A stretch of DNA of 64,000 nt from CAVOGJ01 sp963700865 (lineage in GTDB: Bacteria; Planctomycetota; Planctomycetia; Pirellulales; Pirellulaceae), in NCBI GenBank assembly GCA_963700865.1, contig CAVOZC010000018.1, forward strand, positions 744,001 to 808,000. The letters run 5' to 3'. The position numbers and the translations under genes are program-made. This document shows positions 17,972-24,691 of the stretch, in pieces. How positions within the stretch are numbered: position 1 is the first letter of the stretch; every line of letters begins with the position of its first letter. The notes beneath the pieces are model-generated. The model saw only the letters and a program-made list of their open reading frames with translations. It was not told the DNA's origin and ran no database searches.

Positions 17972-18221
17972 AGCGTTCGATGACGGACAGGCGGTGCAAG
18001 AGTTCGACATCAACAGTATTCCGTATTTCGTTTACGGCTGACCACTCCAAACAGAGGTGCGTTCGTTTTGCAAGACCAGGCACGCGGTCCGGTGCGCAAG
18101 TGCCAGCTCAGCAAAAGACGCTCAGGAGTCGACATGAACGTGCGAAGCCCGCCGACATTGGGCCGGGCGTGGTGAGATGGCTCAGTCGCAGGGGGACGGC
18201 GGGGCCACAGCATGTTTTGCC

Positions 18222-18307
18222 ATGATGCTGCCGACCGCTGCCGGCATTTTTTTTCAAGGAGCCACGGAGATCGCAGCGAGACGCAAACGCGGCGTGGAAG
18301 TTGCCGA
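18222..18307 (+). repeat. direct repeat flanking the 18-24 kb cluster, left copy
   Basis: CATGATGCTGCCGACCGCTG, then a T-run, AAGGAGCCAC, GAGATCxCAG and TGGAAGTT. It is matched at 24528-24613 in the same orientation. The first 26 bp are identical; the rest drifts. Confidence 0.7.
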
Positions 18308-18518
18308 CCGGTCTCCGTGACACTGACTGCCGTGACGACTCGGCGATGCGGACCCACACGCCCAGACGGCCGCAGGCACACGCCTGTGGCTGGCTGCGAA
18401 TCGATGGTGCTGACACAACAGAGACTCGTTCATTCCCGCAGCCGAGGACGGCTACGCTACGGAGAAGATCACTGCATGGCGCAAATGCGCCATGTTGCCG
18501 GTGGGCGGCGACAGACGC

Positions 18519-18543
18519 TTGACAGTCGCGGGGGGGGTAAGAC
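18519..18543 (+). promoter_or_regulatory. candidate promoter with G8 tract in the spacer (cassette 1)
   Basis: A perfect -35 box TTGACA at 18519-18524, then GTCGC, eight G (18530-18537) and TAAGAC as a weak -10. The spacer to TAAGAC is 13 bp, which is short. The second cassette has the same element with eleven G. Confidence 0.4.
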
Positions 18544-18593
18544 GTACTGACATGCAATGGTATCCCTTGCCCTCCCGCACGAAAGGACCGAGA

Positions 18594-18972
18594 ATGACGT
18601 TTCGCGAATGGTGTGTGGCCGCCTGCCTGTTGATGGCCGGGCTGTCGGCAGAATTTGAACTCGTTCCCCTGCCCGCCCGGATGGGAGGAGCGGCCGAGCT
18701 GCTTCACTTCGGCGGCACCTTGGAAAATTGCACGCATAGTGACAAGTCAGACTCCATTGCGTGCGCTGAATTGGATCCCGGCAGTAGAATCCGTTGCCAT
18801 GAATCGTATCAGACGGCCGTAGGCTCTCAGTTGTGGCTGGACGTGCTGGGGGTGAATGAAATCGTTTGCACCGATACCAATTGCGTCAATAATCGAGGTC
18901 CTCAACGCTACGATTGTGTGCAAAGAACGGAAGAATCCGAGTGGTGGCAATGGCAATCCCTGGGGCGGATAA
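18594..18972 (+). pseudogene. small secreted six-cysteine protein, copy 1 (frameshifted)
   Basis: A signal peptide MTFREWCVAACLLMAGLSA is followed by a segment identical to copy 2 up to GGTLENCTHSD. The second half differs but keeps six cysteines at matching positions (ENC, IAC, IRC, IVC, TNC, VC) and GSQLWLDVLGV. Compared with copy 2, one extra base near 18895 shifts the frame; the corrected end (KERKNPSGGNGNPWGG) stops at 18972. GAAAGGACC precedes the ATG. Function unknown; a disulfide-stabilised extracytoplasmic protein is inferred. Confidence 0.6.
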
Positions 18973-19995
18973 CCTGCGTTTCACGTTGATCGTGCTCGTG
19001 CTGACAGTCGGGGGTCCCTGCTTCGGTCAGGCGCCGGTCGACGCGCGCTCGGTGCAGACCTTTTTCGACTCGTGGTCCACGTATCGCGCGAATTACGAAA
19101 TCATTTATCAGGAGCAAGCAAGGACGGATTCGCTTGGACCAGTCGTCTGCCACGAGTCGGGATTCGTGGAGGTTGCTCCCGCAGCCATCCATTCTTTCGT
19201 GCTGCAAGTCACGGGTGATCTCCGTCGATCCGCAGGCTCGCTCGAATGCAGATCGAAACGCTCGATGACCATCGTGAGTGCACATTCATCCGATTTATCG
19301 GCGGCTGGCAGACCACGGACAACGTGCTGGGACCCGGAGTTTCTTCCCAGCGACGCGACTGAGGTCTCAGTTGCTGGCCAGTCCTTCCCTCGTACGCCGG
19401 ATCACGGACGAAGTGATTGATCCGCAAGCGCGTAAGTTCGCTCAACGTCTGGTTTCCCTTTTCCAGATTCGTGCCAGATGCGTCGGCATCGGCAACGCGG
19501 CTGGCCGGTGAACCGACCCGCTATCGTTTGCGTGGCAAGTCGGATTGGCGGAGTGGGGAAGCCGAAGCGGTGCTGGTCGTGGATGCCAATTCGCGACCGG
19601 TGGCGTACGAAAAGCCCTTGCGAGCGCGGCTGATCGAGGCGTCGCCCGATGGAACGGAGCAGACCTGGCGGACGGACCGAGAAGGAACAACTGCCACGTT
19701 TCACTGGACCAACATCCAGCAGGGACTCGCGGACTGTACAGGGCTCCGCTACCCTCCGCCAAATGGCACGCGTGTGTATCTGGACCAGGACGTGCAGATC
19801 CAGGCCGAATGGCGGGACGGCGAGATCGTGCGGGTCTACAACCAGGAAGCGGTCGAATCACTGCAGCAGGTCGCGCTGGCTCCACCCGCCCAGTCCCCCT
19901 GGTTCCGCCGGACCCTGTACCTGATCGGCTGCGCGGTGGTGCTGGCGGGGCTGGCCCAGTGGTACTTCCGCCGCCGCCGAGGGCCGGTCCGGTAG
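18950..19995 (+). pseudogene. membrane-anchored partner protein, copy 1 (multiple frameshifts)
   Basis: Starts MAIPGADN with a signal peptide ending near GQAPVDARSV, overlapping the small gene as in copy 2. Against copy 2 the frame changes near 19235, 19335, 19370 and 19450. Segments such as VRRITDEVIDP and the whole C-terminal part (VVDANSRPVAYEKPLRARLI ... SPWFRRTLYLIGCAVVLAG) remain recognisable. The last 130 residues are almost identical to copy 2. Probably a decaying duplicate; sequencing indels alone seem unlikely with this many breaks in one gene. Confidence 0.65.
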
Positions 19996-20406
19996 CGTCG
20001 CCGTCCTGGATCGCGGCGCGGGAAGTCGGCAGAGTCGCCTTTCGCTCCGGCGAAAGTAGCGGCCGCCGTCTAGCCGCCGTCACCGCGCAGCCCAACACTG
20101 GTGGGACGTTTGCCACAGCTACCGCCGTAGCCCCATGCGCCGCGCACGCCTGCGGCTTGCGGCTAAACGTTTGAGTGGTAAGCAGTAACCGAACCGCCGC
20201 GGCCATGACGGCCACATTGCGTTGGAAATGCCACGCTCCGAACGCTGCCCAGAATTCGGCCCGCGGGTGACACCGATCCGCTCCCTGGCGCATGTGCGCC
20301 ATTTCTCACTCCCCGCAGTAACCAACACTTGACAGTCGCGGGGGGGGGGGTAAGACGTACTGACATGCAATGGTATCCCTTGCCCTCCCGCACGAAACGA
20401 CTGAGA
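19996..20406. other. spacer between the two cassettes
   Basis: 411 bp. It begins with a copy of the GC-rich dispersed repeat (19992-20019) and ends with a near-identical copy of the sequence before cassette 1, including TTGACA and a G tract. No gene is seen. Confidence 0.45.
20329..20356 (+). promoter_or_regulatory. candidate promoter with G11 tract in the spacer (cassette 2)
   Basis: TTGACA at 20329-20334, GTCGC, eleven G (20340-20350) and TAAGAC at 20351-20356. The spacer is 16 bp, close to the optimum, against 13 bp in cassette 1. A length-variable G tract between -35 and -10 is the arrangement of phase-variable promoters such as Neisseria porA. Confidence 0.45.
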
Positions 20407-20784
20407 ATGACGTTTCGCGAATGGTGTGTGGCCGCCTGCCTGTTGATGGCCGGGCTGTCGGCAGAATTTGAACTCGTTCCCCTGCCCGCCCGGATGGGAG
20501 GAGCGGCCGAGCTGCTTCACTTCGGCGGCACCTTGGAAAATTGCACGCATAGTGACATGTCCGCTGCGATCAACTGCGAGACATTTGACCCGAACTCACA
20601 AGTAAAATGTACTTCGGTGTACTCTATCGCCATGGGGTCCCAGCTTTGGCTGGACGTGCTGGGCGTCGAAGAGGTGGTATGTATTGAGGACAATTGTCGG
20701 AATATTGAGGTATTGCACGCGCACACTACGTGCAAAGAGCGAAAGAATCCGAGTGGTGGCAATGGCAATCCGTGGGGCGGATAG
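20407..20784 (+). CDS. small secreted six-cysteine protein, copy 2
   Basis: 125 residues. The signal peptide MTFREWCVAACLLMAGLSA is cleaved near SA-EFELVPL. The following 35 residues, with two GG pairs (RMGGAAELLHFGG), are identical to copy 1. The mature C-terminal half has six cysteines (ENC, INC, VKC, VVC, DNC, TTC) and GSQLWLDVLGVEEV, and ends in a flexible PSGGNGNPWGG tail. No family was recognised. It overlaps the next gene by 23 bp, implying coupled translation with the anchored partner. The divergence of the second half between copies, with fixed Cys positions, suggests selected variation in a disulfide-rich scaffold. Confidence 0.7.
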   Translation: MTFREWCVAACLLMAGLSAEFELVPLPARMGGAAELLHFGGTLENCTHSDMSAAINCETFDPNSQVKCTSVYSIAMGSQLWLDVLGVEEVVCIEDNCRNIEVLHAHTTCKERKNPSGGNGNPWGG

Positions 20785-21817
20785 GCTGCGTTTCGCGGCT
20801 ACCGTGCTTCTTCTGACAGCCGCGGGCACTTGCGCTGGTCAAGCGCCGGTGGACGCGGGTTCCGTGCAAGCCTCGTTCGATTCCTGGAGCACATTTCGCG
20901 GCGATTATGAATCGGTCACTTGGACAGTCGCAGCCGATGGATCTCCGGAGCGCATCACGAGTCGGCAACTTGGCTTCGTTGAGGTTACCCCGGACGAAGG
21001 CCACTATTTTCTCATTCAGGCTTCGGGTGACTCCATCGATCCTGATCGACGGCATATCACGCAAGTCGAATTTTTGGACAACCGTCGGGAAGATACGCTG
21101 ACGCGCGTGCAATGGCAGATGCAGACCTCCAGCCACAAACTGGGGCCCGAGTTTCTACCCAGCAAGCGGCTCGAGACTTCGCTGCGCTCGGAAATTCCCT
21201 TCGTAAGTGTCATTTCCGACGCGGCTCTGGTCCGCCGCTTTCGCAACGATGCCTTCGGTAAGTTTCCCTTTTCCGGTTACGTTCCGCCGAGTTACGGTAA
21301 GTTCCAATTCTCGAAGTCGGCGGTCATGCGGGTTCCCGGCGAGCCGCCCCGGTATCGTCTACGCGGCACGTGCCGATATGGGGAGGAGGAATTCGGCGCG
21401 GTGTTGGTCGTGGACGCCAATTCGCGCCCCATCGCTTACGAAAAGCCCTTGCGAGCGCGGCTGATCGAGGCGTCGCCCGATGGAACGGAGCAGACCTGGC
21501 GGACGGACCGAGAAGGAAGCACTGGCACGTATCACTGGACCAACATCCAGCAGGGACTCGCGCACTGTACGGGGCTCCGCTACCCTCCGCCAAATGGCAC
21601 GCGTGTGTATCTGGACCAGGACGTGCAGATCCAGGCCGAATGGCGGGACGGCGAGATCGTGCGGGTCTACAACCAGGAAGCGGTCGAATCACTGCAGCAG
21701 GTCGCGCTGGCTCCGCCGGCCCAGTCCCCCTGGTTCCGCCGGACCCTGTACCTGATCGGCTGCGCGGTGGTGCTGGCGGGGCTGGCTGGCTGGTATCTTC
21801 GCCGTCGCTCCGCATGA
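20762..21817 (+). CDS. membrane-anchored extracytoplasmic partner protein, copy 2
   Basis: 351 residues. An N-terminal signal peptide (MAIRGADRLRFAATVLLLTA, cleavage near GQAPVD) and a C-terminal transmembrane helix plus basic tail (FRRTLYLIGCAVVLAGLAGW, YLRRR) give a type I topology with about 290 residues outside the cytoplasm. The middle is beta-rich with FDSWSTFRGDYES and LVVDANSRPIAYEKPLRARL. No family was recognised. It overlaps the six-cysteine gene upstream and, by ATGA, the C39-like gene downstream. The N-terminal half differs from copy 1 while the C-terminal 130 residues are nearly identical, so the variable half probably meets the variable half of the small protein. Confidence 0.7.
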   Translation: MAIRGADRLRFAATVLLLTAAGTCAGQAPVDAGSVQASFDSWSTFRGDYESVTWTVAADGSPERITSRQLGFVEVTPDEGHYFLIQASGDSIDPDRRHITQVEFLDNRREDTLTRVQWQMQTSSHKLGPEFLPSKRLETSLRSEIPFVSVISDAALVRRFRNDAFGKFPFSGYVPPSYGKFQFSKSAVMRVPGEPPRYRLRGTCRYGEEEFGAVLVVDANSRPIAYEKPLRARLIEASPDGTEQTWRTDREGSTGTYHWTNIQQGLAHCTGLRYPPPNGTRVYLDQDVQIQAEWRDGEIVRVYNQEAVESLQQVALAPPAQSPWFRRTLYLIGCAVVLAGLAGWYLRRRSA

Positions 21818-22884
21818 ACAACACCCCCCCACGAAAATGCGGTTTGATGATCCGCCTGCTCCCCCGCCTGCTGATCATGGCCACGCTGCTGCCGGCCATA
21901 GCGGCGGGCTCGGATCGTTACTGCGGCATCATGGCGCTCTATGGGGCTTGCCAGGCGCTGGGCGTTTCGGCCGACTTCGAATCCCTCATCTCCACCGAGT
22001 ATGTCTCGTCCGTGAACGGAAGTTCACTGGCGGATCTGCGGAAAGCGGCCGAGCATCTGGGGGTACACGTGACTCCCCTGATGCACCTGGGCCCGCTCAG
22101 CCTCAGGTCGGCCGCCGATCCCTTGATCCTCCACACGGCACTGGACGGTCAACTGCGTTATTTCAATCACTGGGCCTTGTTCCTGGGCATGGAAGGCGAC
22201 AAGGGGAGGATCGTCGAGGCCGCTGGTCAGGTCACCCTCATGTCCATCCCGGACATTCTGGCCCGCTGGGACGGGGTGGCTCTGGCGGTGCACACGGACA
22301 AAACACCAAAGGCCAACTACGCCGGGTCGGAATGGTCGGCTAGCGCCCTGCTGCTGGCGGCCGCAGTGGGAGTTCTGGCCTGCCTGCACGGATGGTGCGA
22401 GCGGCGCCCTCGGGCCGGAAACTCGCGGCGACTGGCGGGTCTACTGCTTGGTTCCCTTTTGATCACGGCGTTGTCGTGGCTGGTCATGGGAACGGCCACC
22501 ATCGTACGTGGCCACCCGGCCCGCTACATCGAGGCGGCGACGGGGCCGGCCGAATTTCCTGAGGTTGACCGGGGCGCGCTGATGGAGGCCCTCAAGCACG
22601 GTAAGGCCCGCATCGTCGATGCGCGATACGCCCCTGATTTTGAACTGGGGGCCCTTCCCACGGCCGTGAACATTCCCATCGACGCCACAATGCGTGAACT
22701 TTACGACGCCGTGCAAGATTGGGAACAGGGAGACACCATTGTCATCTATTGCCAAAGTGAAGGTTGCCAATTTGATCGCATCGTGGCCATTCGCCTGGCA
22801 GGTATGGGGTTTACGAATGTCCGAGTCTGGCCTCCCGGCTGGGTCGGTTGGAAGCAATCCGCTTCTGCCGTCCCAACTCGCTGA
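21814..22884 (+). CDS. C39-peptidase-like / rhodanese membrane fusion protein
   Basis: 356 residues. After a signal or first helix (residues about 12-31) comes a C39-like papain-fold segment with Cys in DRYCGIMALYGACQALG and His in RYFNHWALFLGM. The usual third residue (Asp) is replaced by or shifted to GRIVEAAG. Two membrane helices follow (about 170-190 and 205-228). Residues about 245-350 are a rhodanese domain (RIVDARYAPDFELGALPTAV) whose loop holds Cys (IVIYCQSEGCQFD). C39 domains cleave leader peptides after double Gly in bacteriocin export; rhodanese carries persulfide sulfur. Position in the cluster suggests action on the cysteine-rich products. Overlaps both neighbours. Confidence 0.75.
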   Translation: MNNTPPRKCGLMIRLLPRLLIMATLLPAIAAGSDRYCGIMALYGACQALGVSADFESLISTEYVSSVNGSSLADLRKAAEHLGVHVTPLMHLGPLSLRSAADPLILHTALDGQLRYFNHWALFLGMEGDKGRIVEAAGQVTLMSIPDILARWDGVALAVHTDKTPKANYAGSEWSASALLLAAAVGVLACLHGWCERRPRAGNSRRLAGLLLGSLLITALSWLVMGTATIVRGHPARYIEAATGPAEFPEVDRGALMEALKHGKARIVDARYAPDFELGALPTAVNIPIDATMRELYDAVQDWEQGDTIVIYCQSEGCQFDRIVAIRLAGMGFTNVRVWPPGWVGWKQSASAVPTR

Positions 22885-24319
22885 CGCCACTACGGCACCC
22901 GGTCGGTCGTGGCGGGATGCCGCCGTGGTCTGCGGGTGGCTTGTCGTGAGCGTGGCCTTTATTTACAGCGGAGTCCTGCACCTCCGCAATCCGTACCAGT
23001 TCTATGCGGCAGTCCTGAAGTACGAACTGCTTCCGCCGCTGCTGGCACAAGTCACCGTCGCGCTGCTGCCGGGTCTGCAGATTCTCTGCGGCATGGGGCT
23101 GGTCCTGAACCGCTGGCGACCGCTCTGCCGGTCGGTCCTGATCGGACTGACCATCGTTTTTCTCGCCGCCCAGGCAGGGGCCATGGCACGAGGTCTGCAA
23201 ATCGGCTGCGGTTGCTTCGGCAGCCTGTCGAGCGAGACGATCGGCTGGTGGACCCTGGCGCGCACGTCCACTTTTCTGTTCATCCTCGTGCTCACCGGCC
23301 CGGCGCGCCGCCTCTGGTCACGCCGTTCGCCTCGGGAAGACCATTCGGTGGGCCAGCCTGTCCGGCGGGCTTTCACGCTGGTGGAACTCCTGGTCGTCCT
23401 GGCGCTGGTGGGGGTCCTGCTGGCCCTCCTGCTGGTCGGACTGTCGGCGGCCCGTCGTCGCGCCCGCCTGGCGGAGTGCTCCCACCAGTTGCGACAACTG
23501 TCCCTGGCCGCCCAGCAGCACGTCGCGTCCCATGGGACGTTTCCCGCGGGAGGTTGGGGTTATGCCTGGCTGGGGGTCTCGGATCGGGGGTTCGGTGTCA
23601 GCCAACCTGGTGGATGGGTGTTCAATCTGCTGCCCTACATTGAAGCGGGCGAGGTCCGCGACTTGGCACCGGCGGCGGCCAGTCCGCCGGACCTCGAGTC
23701 CCTGCGGACGTTCACGCGTCCCGTGGTTCCCCTGCTGCTGTGTCCCGATCGCAGCGGTCCCCGATTGACCCGCCGCTCACCGGACGCCCCGCCCTTCCTT
23801 TACCCGCAAGGCAATGGCGGTCTGGATGAGTTCACGCGGTGCGACTATGCCGCCAACGCCGGCAACATCGAGTTCGAGGGGAACTGGCCGGGCCCGCAAT
23901 CGGTCGCCGAGGGGGACCGTGGCGAGTACGAGTGGGACGATCCGAGTCACGGAAACGGTGTGTGTTTTGTGCACGACGCGATTCGTCCCGCGCAGATTCG
24001 CGACGGCCTGAGCCACGTTATTCTCTACGGTGAAAAGTGGACCGCCCCGCCTGATTATATCGACAACGGCAACGATCAACCGGCCACGGTCGGGTACGCG
24101 TACGATACCTGCCGCTACACGCATTTCACGCCGGCCCCCGTGGGAAATGTCCAGGAGGGCCACTACACGGCCTTTGGCTCGACCCACGCCGGCGTATTTC
24201 TGGTGGCCTTCTGCGACGGTTCCGTGCGACCGGTGGATTATCGGATCTCGCCCCGGACGTTCCGGCCTCTGGGGGGCCGAGACGACGGGCAAGTTACCAA
24301 CGCCCCCTTCGCTCCGTAG
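22817..24319 (+). CDS. MauE/DoxX-like membrane domain fused to DUF1559 prepilin-like protein
   Basis: 500 residues. Residues about 30-155 are a four-helix MauE-like domain (SVAFIYSGVLHLRNPYQFYA, then RGLQIGCGCFGS with its Cys pair). MauE helps disulfide formation in methylamine dehydrogenase maturation. At about 172 a second start-like module begins: a type IV prepilin-like N-terminus (RRAFTLVELLVVLALVGVLL) followed by a DUF1559 body ending in the H-x9-DG signature (STHAGVFLVAFCDGSVRP). Such genes are normally separate. The gene overlaps the C39-rhodanese gene by 68 bp, and earlier in-frame ATGs exist, so the start is uncertain. No stop separates the two modules. Confidence 0.75.
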   Translation: MSESGLPAGSVGSNPLLPSQLADATTAPGRSWRDAAVVCGWLVVSVAFIYSGVLHLRNPYQFYAAVLKYELLPPLLAQVTVALLPGLQILCGMGLVLNRWRPLCRSVLIGLTIVFLAAQAGAMARGLQIGCGCFGSLSSETIGWWTLARTSTFLFILVLTGPARRLWSRRSPREDHSVGQPVRRAFTLVELLVVLALVGVLLALLLVGLSAARRRARLAECSHQLRQLSLAAQQHVASHGTFPAGGWGYAWLGVSDRGFGVSQPGGWVFNLLPYIEAGEVRDLAPAAASPPDLESLRTFTRPVVPLLLCPDRSGPRLTRRSPDAPPFLYPQGNGGLDEFTRCDYAANAGNIEFEGNWPGPQSVAEGDRGEYEWDDPSHGNGVCFVHDAIRPAQIRDGLSHVILYGEKWTAPPDYIDNGNDQPATVGYAYDTCRYTHFTPAPVGNVQEGHYTAFGSTHAGVFLVAFCDGSVRPVDYRISPRTFRPLGGRDDGQVTNAPFAP

Positions 24320-24691
24320 GTGGCGCCGTCGTCCCGGCGGCTTCATTGATCGCGGCGCAACGTTTGCCCTGGCTGCCGCCGTGGCGCGGGAAACGGCCGT
24401 GGGCTGCTCCGCTCCCGATGAAGATACGTAGGGCGACCCGCCTGGTTTCGGTCTCGGAGAAGTCGTGTTGAGATCACGTCTCTAGATCCGAGGTTGACGC
24501 CTTGGGTTTTCCTGAAATGACTTCCGCATGATGCTGCCGACCGCTGCCGGCAATTATTTTTAAGGAGCCACAGAGATCACAGAGAGGCGGGAACGCCGCA
24601 TGGAAGTTATGGTCCCGCCTCCGCCGTTTGCCGACGTTGTTGAAACGAAGGCAAGTTGTCAAAGTCTGAGGCATGAATGGCTTTTTCGTAG
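24320..24691. other. intergenic, right flank of the cluster
   Basis: 372 bp with no gene. It holds a diverged copy of the GC-rich repeat (24314-24342) and the right direct repeat (24528-24613). Confidence 0.5.
24528..24613 (+). repeat. direct repeat flanking the 18-24 kb cluster, right copy
   Basis: Same orientation as 18222-18307 and about 6.3 kb away. It is identical over CATGATGCTGCCGACCGCTG and CCGGCA, then similar through AAGGAGCCACAGAGATCACAG and TGGAAGTT. Confidence 0.7.

Larger units (their letters stand above)
17972..18593. other. intergenic, left flank of the cysteine-rich cluster
   Basis: About 620 bp with no convincing gene. It contains the left direct repeat of the cluster (18222-18307), an inverted copy of the GC-rich dispersed repeat (18441-18461) and the TTGACA/G-tract element before the first small gene. 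The two frames through here have codon use unlike genes. Confidence 0.5.

Noticed and set aside
19442..20302. 286-residue minus-strand open frame across cassette 1
   Set aside because: Runs antisense to the conserved partner gene and through a non-coding spacer; composition is Arg/Pro/Ala-rich as in shadows.
20407..20520. Six-Cys proteins as classic double-glycine bacteriocins
   Set aside because: They carry a Sec-type signal peptide, and the residues before GG do not fit the double-glycine leader consensus exactly; the C39 link is kept only as inference.
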